Shown piece after piece: positions 26,964 through 36,800 of a stretch of DNA of 64,000 nt. The first letter of the stretch is position 1. Every line of letters begins with the position of its first letter. The DNA comes from Shimia sp. (GTDB taxonomy: Bacteria > Pseudomonadota > Alphaproteobacteria > Rhodobacterales > Rhodobacteraceae). Both the position numbers and the translations under genes were made by a program. The notes under the pieces are model-generated. The model did no database searches. It saw only the letters and a list, made by a program, of their open reading frames with translations, and was not told the origin of the DNA. The stretch spans positions 1-64,000 of the forward strand of contig NZ_JAKVCW010000019.1 of assembly GCF_022448905.1 (NCBI RefSeq), in the 5' to 3' direction.

Positions 26964-28039
26964 CATGCCTGCTCTCCTTTGGGCGTTTTTACCAAAGCGA
27001 TGCGGTAGCGGGCAAAGAAGCCGCCAATCAGCACGCAGAGCAGCGACATGGAAACCACGAGATCTGCCAAGTAAGACGACACCCCCATGGCGCGGCTCAT
27101 GCTGTCGGCGCCAACAAACACACTGGCGATGAAGAGCGCGGACATGACCACCCCAACTGGTGAGAGGCCTGCGAGCATGGCGACCACAATGCCGGTGTAG
27201 CCAAAGCCGGGGCTGAGGTCGGCGGTGAGATAACCTTTGAGACCTGCCACTTCGCTCACACCGGCCATACCGGCCAAAGCGCCGGAGACAATGGCGACGC
27301 TCATCAGCGAGCGGTTTACGCGGATGCCGGCGTGTTTGGCGGCGGCGGCGTTTTCTCCCACTGCGCGCAGCTTGAAGCCCCAAACCGACCGCGCCAGCAT
27401 GAACTGTGCCACACCGGCGCAGACCAGCGCGATGATCAGGCCGGAATGTACGCGCATCCGGTCCATCAGAGGGGGCAACATGCCTTGATCCAGAATGGGC
27501 GGGCTTTGCGGCCAGCCAAGGCCCATAGGGTCTTTGAGCGGGCCTTCGAGCATCATTTGCAGGAAGATCAGGATCACGAAGTTCAGCAAGAGCGTGGTCA
27601 CCACCTCATCCGCGCCGAAGCGGGATTTGAGCACGGTGGGCACCGCCATGCCCACGGCACCTGCTGCGCAGCCAAAGAGCACGATCAGCGGGATTAACAC
27701 AAAGGAAGGCGCGTCGATGGCCCCTGCCCCGATGGCCACGGCAGCCATTGCGCCGAGGTAGAGCTGGCCTTCGGCCCCGATGTTCCAGAGCTTGGCCCGA
27801 AAAGCGAGCGCGGCGGCGAGACCGGTGAAGATCAGCGGCGTGGCGCGGGTCAGCATTTCGGTGAAAGCAAAGGTGGAGCCAAACACGCCTTTGAACATTT
27901 CCTTATAGGCTGTGGTGACATCGGCACCGGCAAAGGCCAGCGGCAGAGCCGCCAGCGCCAGCGCCACAAAGGCGGAGAGCACCGGGATGCCCAACGTCAT
28001 GAGGCGCGAGGAAGATTGTCTGGGTTCGATGCGGATCAT
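26963..28039 (-). CDS. Nucleoside-type ABC transporter permease (YufP/NupP-like)
   Basis: 358 residues of the longer permease type in BMP-dependent importers: TRATPLIFTGLAAALAFRAK and LWNIGAEGQLYLGAMAAV are the family signature, with about ten membrane segments. The ATG overlaps the stop of the ATPase gene as ATGA. Together with the ATPase, the second permease and the BMP binding protein this makes a complete importer of the nucleoside class in the inner membrane. Confidence 0.92.
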   Translation of the reverse strand: MIRIEPRQSSSRLMTLGIPVLSAFVALALAALPLAFAGADVTTAYKEMFKGVFGSTFAFTEMLTRATPLIFTGLAAALAFRAKLWNIGAEGQLYLGAMAAVAIGAGAIDAPSFVLIPLIVLFGCAAGAVGMAVPTVLKSRFGADEVVTTLLLNFVILIFLQMMLEGPLKDPMGLGWPQSPPILDQGMLPPLMDRMRVHSGLIIALVCAGVAQFMLARSVWGFKLRAVGENAAAAKHAGIRVNRSLMSVAIVSGALAGMAGVSEVAGLKGYLTADLSPGFGYTGIVVAMLAGLSPVGVVMSALFIASVFVGADSMSRAMGVSSYLADLVVSMSLLCVLIGGFFARYRIALVKTPKGEQA

Positions 28040-29553
28040 GTCAGTTCTCCCGCCATCATTAGGCCAATGTGTTCGCGATCGCGGCTGTTTGCTTCGATTA
28101 GGGCGCCGTCGTGGATCACCATGATGCGGTCCGCGAGGCTCAACACCTCGTCGAGATCTTCGGAAATCAGCACAATGCCTGCGCCACGGGTGCGGGCCTC
28201 CAGCAAGCGGCGCGCCACTTCGGCAGCAGCCCCCATGTCGAGGCCGCGCGTCGGTTGGTTGGCCAGGAGCAGCTTGGGGTTTTGTTCAAACACCCGCGCC
28301 AGGATCAGCTTTTGGATGTTGCCGCCGGACAGAAGCCGCGCTCGGGCGGTCACACCTGGGCCGCGCACGTCATAGTCGGCTGCCAGCCGGTCCGCGTTGG
28401 CGCGAATGGCATCGCGTTTTAACAGGCCCTTGGCCTGCACCTCCGGTTCATCCAACCGCTCGATCACCATGTTCTCAGCGACGCTCATCGCCCCGACGAT
28501 GCCGTCATGGTGGCGGTCCTCGGGAATGCGGCCCACCCCGGCGTGGATCATCTTGCGCGGGGTTGGATGTGCAATGACCGTTTCGTCCACCTTCAACGTT
28601 CCGTTGGTGGGCTGGTTCAGACCGGAGATCACCCCCGCCAGCGCGCTTTGGCCGTTGCCGGACACGCCTGCAATGCCCAAAATTTCATGTTGGTGCACCG
28701 CCAGAGTGACATTCTCAAGCGAGTCCCGCTTGGAGCGGCCTGTCACCGACAGGTTCTTCAATTGCAGCACCGGCGCGCCGGGTGTCAGGTCGCTGCGTGG
28801 GGTTTCGGGTGTGTCCGCCCCGACCATCATCCGCGCAATGTCGCGCTCGTCAGCTTCTTGAGTGGCAATCTCACCTACCTTTTCGCCATGGCGCAACACA
28901 GCGATGCGGTGGGAAAAGGCCAGAACTTCGCGCAGCTTGTGGGAGATGAAAATCACCGACAGCCCTTCGCGGGTCATGGCGCCAATACTGTCAAACAGCG
29001 TGTCAGCCTCTTGCGGCGTCAATACGGCGGTGGGTTCGTCCAGCACCAGAATGCGCACATCGCGGTATAAGGCCTTGAGAATTTCGACCCGCTGCCGTTC
29101 GCCCACGCTCATCTTGCCCACGGGCACGTCGAGCTGTGCCTGAAGCCCGGTGTGCTCCATGATGCGTGCGATCTTTGCGCGGGCACCAGCACGGTCTCGT
29201 TTGAGCATCCGCAAGGGCTCGGAACCCAGCACAATGTTATCCAGCGCATTGAGGTTCTCAGCCAGCGTGAAGTGCTGGTGCACCATGCCGATCCCCGCCG
29301 CCAGCGCCGCTTGCGGATGGCCAAGCATCAACGGGCGCATAGCACCGGACTCGTCAGCCACATCCACCGTGCCGTCATCGGGCATGTAGTGCCCAAAAAG
29401 CATGTTCATCAATGTGGTTTTGCCAGCGCCGTTTTCTCCCAACAGCGCCAGCACCTCGCCGCGGTGCAAGGTCAGATCCACCGCGTTATTCGCCACAACG
29501 GAGCCAAACCGCTTGGTCAGCCCGTTCAAAGATAAGACTTTTTTCTGTGTCAC
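28036..29553 (-). CDS. Double-domain ABC ATPase of the nucleoside importer (YufO/NupO-like)
   Basis: 505 residues with two ABC cassettes. The first has GENGAGKTTLMNMLFG and SVGERQRVEILKALY with LDEPTAVLT. The second is degenerate at its P-loop (GVSGNGQSALAG) but keeps LLSGGNIQKLILAR and NQPTRGLD, as usual for RbsA-type proteins. The likely start is a GTG at 29553, seven bases after the T tract of a terminator-like hairpin and without a visible Shine-Dalgarno. A TTG at 29592 would run through the hairpin. The ATPase is probably made at a lower level than the binding protein. Confidence 0.9.
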   Translation of the reverse strand: MTQKKVLSLNGLTKRFGSVVANNAVDLTLHRGEVLALLGENGAGKTTLMNMLFGHYMPDDGTVDVADESGAMRPLMLGHPQAALAAGIGMVHQHFTLAENLNALDNIVLGSEPLRMLKRDRAGARAKIARIMEHTGLQAQLDVPVGKMSVGERQRVEILKALYRDVRILVLDEPTAVLTPQEADTLFDSIGAMTREGLSVIFISHKLREVLAFSHRIAVLRHGEKVGEIATQEADERDIARMMVGADTPETPRSDLTPGAPVLQLKNLSVTGRSKRDSLENVTLAVHQHEILGIAGVSGNGQSALAGVISGLNQPTNGTLKVDETVIAHPTPRKMIHAGVGRIPEDRHHDGIVGAMSVAENMVIERLDEPEVQAKGLLKRDAIRANADRLAADYDVRGPGVTARARLLSGGNIQKLILARVFEQNPKLLLANQPTRGLDMGAAAEVARRLLEARTRGAGIVLISEDLDEVLSLADRIMVIHDGALIEANSRDREHIGLMMAGELT

Positions 29554-29563
29554 AATGTGAAAA

Positions 29564-29584
29564 GGCCGACCCCGAGGATCGGCC
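29564..29584 (-). terminator. Intrinsic terminator/attenuator between the BMP gene and the ATPase gene
   Basis: On the minus strand a 9-bp stem (29584-29576 with 29572-29564, one G-U pair, 3-base loop) is followed by TTTT at 29563-29560. It begins ten bases after the binding-protein stop. Partial read-through here would give high binding protein and lower transporter levels. Confidence 0.7.
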
Positions 29585-29593
29585 TTCCCCAAA

Positions 29594-30586
29594 TCAGTTG
29601 TCAGAGACAGGACGGTCGTCGTTCACGTTCACACGGAACATGCCACCCATGATGTCAGCCTCTTTGGCCCGCACGGCCTCAACCACATCAGCTGGCACCA
29701 GCTTGTCATCCAGCACGAGAGAGCCGCCGCCATACTGCATGAAGCTGTACTGACCGTAGTCCGCCGCTTCAAAGGTGCCGCTGGCGACGCTTTCGATGGC
29801 TTTGTCGATGGTGGCTTCCATGTGCCACAAAGCCGACGCCAAAATGGTGCCCGGGTAGTCGCCCGAGGTGTCAATCACGTTGCCAATCGCCTTTACACCG
29901 CGTTCGACAGCGGCGTCAGACACGCCAAAGCGCTCCGCGTACATGATGTCCGCACCGGCATCCATCATCGCAAAGGCGCTTTCCTTGGCTTTGGGTGGAT
30001 CGTACCAGCTGTCGATGAAGTTGACGATGAACTTCACATCCGGGTTCACCTCGCGTGCACCGTCCATAAAGGCGTGCATCAGGCGGTTCACCTCTGGAAT
30101 AGCGTAACCGCCCACCATGCCGATCACATTGGACTCGGTTGCCTTACCGGCCACCATGCCCGACAGATAGGATGGCTCGTGAATCCAGTTGTCAAACACC
30201 GAGAAGTTTGGCGCCACCGCCCCAAAGGACGAGCCCATGAGGAAGGCGGTTTCCGGATAATCCCCGGCCACTTTGCGCGCCGCGCGTTCCAGGCCAAAAA
30301 CTTCGCCCACTATCAATTGCATACCCTGTTCGGCATATTCGCGCATCACGCGTTCGTAGTCTGTGTTGGCCACGTTTTCGGAAAACACATACTCAATGTC
30401 GCCGCGCTCAGCCGCTGTGTTCAGCGCCAAATGGATGCGGCTGATCCACTGTTGTTCCACTGGCAGCGTGTAAATGGCAGCAACTTTCACAGCCTCAGCA
30501 GCGGCAATTCCTGCGGACGCAAGAACGCTTGCGCCCAACGCCGATGCGAGCAGCACCCGACGAGACATCTTCCCAACGATCTTCAT
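29594..30586 (-). CDS. BMP-family (PnrA/Med-like) nucleoside-binding lipoprotein-type periplasmic protein
   Basis: 330 residues. The N-terminus has MSRRVLLASALGASVLASAG, an export signal with twin arginines that could be Tat or Sec; there is no lipobox cysteine. The mature part has the BMP pattern: VAAIYTLPVEQQWISRIH, GSSFGAVAPNFSVFDN, YLSGMVAG, GMVGGYAIPEVNRLMHAF and DIMYAERFGVSDAA. BMP proteins capture nucleosides or purine bases in the periplasm. It is the first gene of the importer operon and is followed by a terminator-like hairpin. The ligand is inferred to be a nucleobase or nucleoside that the CodA-like enzyme handles. Confidence 0.9.
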   Translation of the reverse strand: MKIVGKMSRRVLLASALGASVLASAGIAAAEAVKVAAIYTLPVEQQWISRIHLALNTAAERGDIEYVFSENVANTDYERVMREYAEQGMQLIVGEVFGLERAARKVAGDYPETAFLMGSSFGAVAPNFSVFDNWIHEPSYLSGMVAGKATESNVIGMVGGYAIPEVNRLMHAFMDGAREVNPDVKFIVNFIDSWYDPPKAKESAFAMMDAGADIMYAERFGVSDAAVERGVKAIGNVIDTSGDYPGTILASALWHMEATIDKAIESVASGTFEAADYGQYSFMQYGGGSLVLDDKLVPADVVEAVRAKEADIMGGMFRVNVNDDRPVSDN

Positions 30587-30625
30587 AGATAACCCCCTGA
30601 TTGAATGCGGCTAGCTTCGGCAACT

Positions 30626-30641
30626 TTGACCGTTCGATCAA
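30626..30641. promoter_or_regulatory. Imperfect inverted repeat upstream of the BMP importer operon
   Basis: TTGACCGTTCGATCAA has six of eight pairs symmetrical and lies 40 bases upstream of the BMP gene start. It could be an operator for an unlinked regulator. No riboswitch-like structure was recognised in this 240-base gap. Confidence 0.25.
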
Positions 30642-30828
30642 TCTATTTGTTTGCAAATGAGTTTTTTGCTGCAAGACAGGACAGCACTGCTGCCAAATTA
30701 AGCCTGTCGCCCAGCGGACAAGCGCAGTCTGTGAACCGGCTGCGTTCCTTGCCGCGCGGAAAATCCAAACACACAACTTTAGCGGCCACTTTGGTCACAG
30801 AGCCTGCCTGGGCCCCGCCTAATCCCGA

Positions 30829-33800
30829 TCAGAAAATGAAATCTGTCGCGTCGATCACTGCGATATTCACATTTAGCAACCGGATGGTTGTGGTGCCTTC
30901 GACAATCTGCGCATCCAAGCCCACCTGTGTGAGGTTGGCCAGCACATCGCCAATGTTGTTCAGCCCGGCGGCTAGGGACAGGTCGATTTGGTCGCTTCCG
31001 TCCTGATAGTCGGTCACAAAATTGGTGGTGCCGTCGCCGCTGGCAAAGACAAAGACGTCCGCATCCGCGCCCCCGGTGAGGGTATCGCTGCCGCCGGCGC
31101 CGTTGAGCGTGTCATTGCCGTCGCCGCCAAGCACCACATCGAGGGTATTGCCGGTGCCGGTGAAACTGTCGTTGCCCGCGCCGAGGTCGTAATCGATGCG
31201 GTTTTGATTGACGCCGTTGGTCTGCTGGCCCGTCAGGTTGTTGCCAAACACCGTATCATCGCCGCCGCCGGTGGAGACGTCCACGTTGGCGACGACGGTG
31301 TTAAGCCCGTAAAGCTGCAGCCCCTGCAGGTCGTAGGTGTTGGCATTGCCGGTGCCAAACATCGTGCCGCCCACAAGTTGCAGCCGTTCCACGCCTGCGC
31401 CCATGACGTTGCCGATGCCGTCAAAGTCAAAGCTCTCAAACACAAAACTCGCCCCGGCCAGGTTGTGCAGCGTGTCAAAGCCTGCGCCGCCCACAATGGT
31501 GTCGAGCTCGGACTGATCGCCTGCGCGCAGGAAGATCAGATCGCTGCCGTCGCCGCCATCAATCAGGTCGCCGCCGGCGCCGCCTTCGAGCGTGTCATTG
31601 CCATCGCCACCCAAAATCGTATCGCTGCCCAGCCCGCCAAAGACCACATCCGCCGACACGCCCGCGCCGGTGAAGCTGTCGTTGCCCGCGCCGAGGTCAT
31701 AATCGTAGCGGTTTTGGTTGACGCCGTTGGTCTGCTGCCCGGTCTGGTCAGAGCCCACAACCGTGTCATTGCCACCGCCGGTGGCGATCTCCAGGTCGCT
31801 GACCACGGTGTTCATGGTCAAAAACCGCACGCCGGTGAGGTCAAAGATGTCGTTGCTGCCGGCGCCCAGCACCGTATGCGCCGCCAGCGACAGTTCTTCG
31901 ATCTCCAGCACGTTGAAGTTGGGCCCATCAAAGGCGTTGATCTGCTGCAGGGTCACGTCGCCGCCGGTGGCATTCACCAGCCGGTCGATGCCCGCGCCGC
32001 CGAGGTACTCTTCGAGTTCGTGGTTGGAGCCCGCGGTTAGCACCAGATGGTCGTTGCCCAAGCCGCCCTCGAGCCGGTCCAGACCGGCGTCGCCTTGCAG
32101 CGTGTCGTTGCCCTCGCCGCCTTGCAGCAGGTCGTTGTCTGCGCCGCCCAGCAGGGAATCTGCGCCCAGCATCCCGCGCAGGGTGTCATCGCCGCCTTGG
32201 CCAAAGACCACGTCGTTCATCAGCCCTGCGCCGGTGAAGTCATCCTGTCCCGCGCCGAGGTCATAGTCGATCCGGGCCTGGTTGACGCCGTTGGTTTGTT
32301 GCGCGGTGGCCGCGCTGCCGATCACCGTGTCATTGCCCGCGCCGGTGGTGACCTCCAGATTGGTCAGAACGGTGTTCAGGCCAATGAACCGCGTACCGTC
32401 AAAGTCAAACAGCGTGTTGGCGCCGGTGCCATTGATGCGGAAACCGTTGAGCTGCAGGATCTCGACGCCGGAGCCGTTCACCGTCTCGGTGGCGTCGTCA
32501 TAGTCAAACACCGAGAAAGTGAAGTTGGTGGTGACACCGTTGGTGATGATGTCAGCCGTGCCTGCGCCGCCAATAAATGTATCGAGCTCGCTGTCTTCGC
32601 CTGCGAGCACGGTGAAAGTGTCGTTGCCACCCTGCCCGTTGAGGAAATCGCCGCCCGCGTTGCCGCGCAGCATGTCATTGCCATCGCCCGCGAGCACCGT
32701 GTCACTGCCCGTACCGCCAAGCACGACATCGATGTTGACGCCTGTCCCAACAAAGCTGTCGTTGCCTGCGCCGAGGTCATAGTCGATGCGGTTTTGATTG
32801 ACGCCGTTGGTCTGCTGGCCCGTCAGGTTGGTGCCAAACACCGTATCATCGCCGCCGCCGGTGGAGACGTCCACGGTGGCGACGACGGTGTTAAGCCCGT
32901 AAAGCTGCAGCCCCTGCAGGTCGTAGGTGTTGGCATTGCCGGTGCCAAACATCGTGCCGCCCACAAGTTGCAGCCGTTCCACGCCTGCGCCCATGACGTT
33001 GCCGATGCCGTCAAAGTCAAAGCTCTCAAACACAAAACTCGCCCCGGCCAGGTTGTGCAGCGTGTCAAAGCCTGCGCCGCCCACAATGGTGTCGAGCTCG
33101 GACTGATCGCCTGCGCGCAGGAAGATCAGATCGCTGCCGTCGCCGCCATCAATCAGGTCGCCGCCGGCGCCGCCTTCGAGCGTGTCATTGCCATCGCCAC
33201 CCAAAATCGTATCGCTGCCCAGCCCGCCAAAGACCACATCCGCCGACACGCCCGCGCCGGTGAAGCTGTCGTTGCCCGCGCCGAGGTCATAATCGTAGCG
33301 GTTTTGGTTGACGCCGTTGGTCTGCTGCCCGGTCTGGTCAGAGCCCACAACCGTGTCATTGCCACCGCCGGTGGCGATCTCCAGGTCGCTGACCACGGTG
33401 TTCATGGTCAAAAACCGCACGCCGGTGAGGTCAAAGATGTCGTTGCTGCCGGCGCCCAGCACCGTATGCGCCGCCAGCGACAGTTCTTCGATCTCCAGCA
33501 CGTTGAAGTTGGGCCCATCAAAGGCGTTGATCTGCTGCAGGGTCACGTCGCCGCCGGTGGCATTCACCAGCCGGTCGATGCCCGCGCCGCCGAGGTACTC
33601 TTCGAGTTCGTGGTTGGAGCCCGCGGTTAGCACCAGATGGTCGTTGCCCAAGCCGCCCTCGAGCCGGTCCAGACCGGCGTCGCCTTGCAGCGTGTCGTTG
33701 CCCTCGCCGCCTTGCAGCAGGTCGTTGTCTGCGCCGCCCAGCAGGGAATCTGCGCCCAGCATCCCGCGCAGGGTGTCATCGCCGCCTTGGCCAAAGACCA

Positions 33801-36800
33801 CGTCGTTCATCAGCCCTGCGCCGGTGAAGTCATCCTGTCCCGCGCCGAGGTCATAGTCGATCCGGGCCTGGTTGACGCCGTTGGTTTGTTGCGCGGTGGC
33901 CGCGCTGCCGATCACCGTGTCATTGCCCGCGCCGGTGGTGACCTCCAGATTGGTCAGAACGGTGTTCAGGCCAATGAACCGCGTACCGTCAAAGTCAAAC
34001 AGCGTGTTGGCGCCGGTGCCATTGATGCGGAAACCGTTGAGCTGCAGGATCTCGACGCCGGAGCCGTTCACCGTCTCGGTGGCGTCGTCATAGTCAAACA
34101 CCGAGAAAGTGAAGTTGGTGGTGACACCGTTGGTGATGATGTCAGCCGTGCCTGCGCCGCCAATAAATGTATCGAGCTCGCTGTCTTCGCCTGCGAGCAC
34201 GGTGAAAGTGTCGTTGCCACCCTGCCCGTTGAGGAAATCGCCGCCCGCGTTGCCGCGCAGCATGTCATTGCCATCGCCCGCGAGCACCGTGTCACTGCCC
34301 GTACCGCCAAGCACGACATCGATGTTGACGCCTGTCCCAACAAAGCTGTCGTTGCCTGCGCCGAGGTCATAGTCGATGCGGTTTTGATTGACGCCGTTGG
34401 TCTGCTGGCCCGTCAGGTTGGTGCCAAACACCGTATCATCGCCGCCGCCGGTGGAGACGTCCAGCGCCGAGACGGTGGTGGCCAATTGGGTCAGGCGCAG
34501 GCCTTGGAAGTTCATCAGGTCATTGCCCCCCGTGCCAAGCACGGTCAGGCCTGCGATCGCCATATTCTCCAAGCCAGAGCCGCTGACCGTTTCGGTCACA
34601 TCGGTGGCATCAAAGGCGTCAAACACCAGATTGGAGCCGCTGGTGTTGAGCAGCCAATCCGCGGTGCCATCGCCCCCGACATAGATGTCGCCCAACGAGC
34701 TAGTGCCGGATTGGATGGCGATGGTGTCATTTCCGTCGCCCGCCAAGATCCAGTTGTCCGCCGCGCTGCTGGTGATGCTGTCGGCGTTGGCGGTGCCCTG
34801 GATGTTTTCAAAATTCACGGCCGTCAGATCCACGGAGCCATTGCGGGCGATGTCGATGTCCCCCGTGGTGAGGTTCGCCGTCACCGCAGACCCCGCCGCC
34901 AACAGGCCGCTGAGGTCGAGCCAATCGCTGCCGCCGTTGCCGTCCACATTCATGAAATCGGTGAGCACGCCGATGGTGTCATTGCCCAGACCACCCGAGA
35001 ACGTCTCGCCGTCAAATTCGTTGAGATAGCCCGACACTTCCAAACCGGACACCAAGGTGACGGCATCATCTCCGCCGAGGGCATCCAGGAAGTTGTTTTC
35101 AAAGGCCGTATCTGGGAAGGCCGCCACGGCGGCGCTGAGATTGACGGCGTCGTTGAGCTCGGTGAAGAGGCCATCGTTCACGCCGTCGATGGTCACCGTC
35201 AGGGTGGCCGCATTGGTGGCGCCAAAGTCGTCCATCAAGGTGAAAGTGAAGGTTTCCTGCAGGCTGGCCCCGGACAGAAGGCCATGCACCGTTGGGTTGT
35301 CGTCATCCACCGTGTAGCTGTAGGCGCCGGTCAGCGCGTCCCATGTCAGCACGCCATAAAGCCCAACGATACCGGTGGTGCCATTGATCTGGCCATCCAC
35401 ATCGACCACCGAGACCACAGTGCCATCGACATCGGAGGCGTTACTTTTCAGGTTGCCATTGCCCACGGCGCTGATGGTGATGCCGATGCCTTCGAACACA
35501 TTGAGGCTGACGTTGCCCACGGTGGGCGCATCGTTGACGCCGGTCAGGTTGACTGTCACCTGCCCGGTGTCGCTGGCGCCGTTGCCGTCGGTGATCTCAT
35601 AGCTGAAGCTGTCCACGGCCGGGGTGCCGTCGGCCAGCGCGTCAAACACACCCGCGGGATCGTAGCTGAGCGTGCCGTCCAGATTGAGCGTGACCGTGGC
35701 GCCGGAGCCGGTCAGCACCACAGAGCCGCCAAGCGCCACCGCTTGGCCGTCGATCATGGTGACCGCGAAACTGTCGAGATCCGGGTCGCTGTCGTTACTG
35801 GTCACGTCGATGAGCACGGCGGTGTCTTCATCCGTGGCCGCGGTGTCGTCGACCGCAGCGGGCGGGGCGTTGCCGCCTTCTACGGTGATCACCAGCAAGC
35901 TTGGGCTGGTGGTTGTGCCATCGCTGATCGCCATGGCCACCGTGACGGTGTCATTTTCGGACGGATTCAGATCAAGGAAATTGGTTTGGGGATCAAAAGT
36001 GTAACTGCCATCTGCCAGCACGGTCAGCAGGCCTTGGCGCCCGCCTGCAGAGGTCACCACAAGGGCGGTGCCAGGGGCCACGCCGGCCACCAGTCCGACG
36101 CTGAGGCTGTCACCAGTGTCGATGTCACTGTCGTTGATGAGGACATTGCCGCTAACCGTGCTGTTTTTAGCCGCGGTGGCCACATCGTCCGCCGTCACTG
36201 GCGCATCGTTTTCGCCGGTGACGTTGATGGTCAGGGTCGAACTGTCGCTGGCGGTGCCATCTGTAATGTCGACGGCAAAGATGTCGGTATCATTGAAGCC
36301 GTCGTCGATGCTCTCGTCTGTCACGAGGTAGCTGTAGCTGCCGTCTCCGTTGAGCGTCAGCGTGCCGTAGGCGCCGACGAATACGCCTGCGTTGGTGACG
36401 GAAAGCACGTCGCCCGCGTCCACGTCGGTGTCGTTGGTCAGCACGTTGCCGGTGGATGCCACACCGTTGTCGCTGGCGCTTGTGCTGTCGTCATTGGCCA
36501 CTGGCGCATCGTTCTCGCCGGTGACGTTGATGGTGAGGGTGGAACTATCTGCGCTCGTGCCGTCGGTGATGTCGACCGTAAAGCTGTCCGTGTCGCTGAA
36601 GCCGTCGTCGATGCTCTCGTCTGTCACGAGGTAGCTGTAGCTGCCGTCTCCGTTGAGCGTCAGCGTGCCGTAGGCGCCGACGAATACGCCTGCGTTGGTG
36701 ACGGAAAGCACGTCGCCCGCGTCCACGTCGGTGTCGTTGGTCAGCACGTTGCCGGTGGCTGCCACGCCGTTGTCGCTGGCGCTGGTGCTGTCATCGTTGG

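Noticed and set aside
30587-30828. Possible purine or guanidine riboswitch ahead of the BMP importer
   Set aside because: No conserved aptamer core could be recognised in the 240-base leader.
31100-34460. Regularly spaced short repeats that might suggest a CRISPR array
   Set aside because: The repeats are in-frame RTX nonapeptide codons without unique spacers of constant length.
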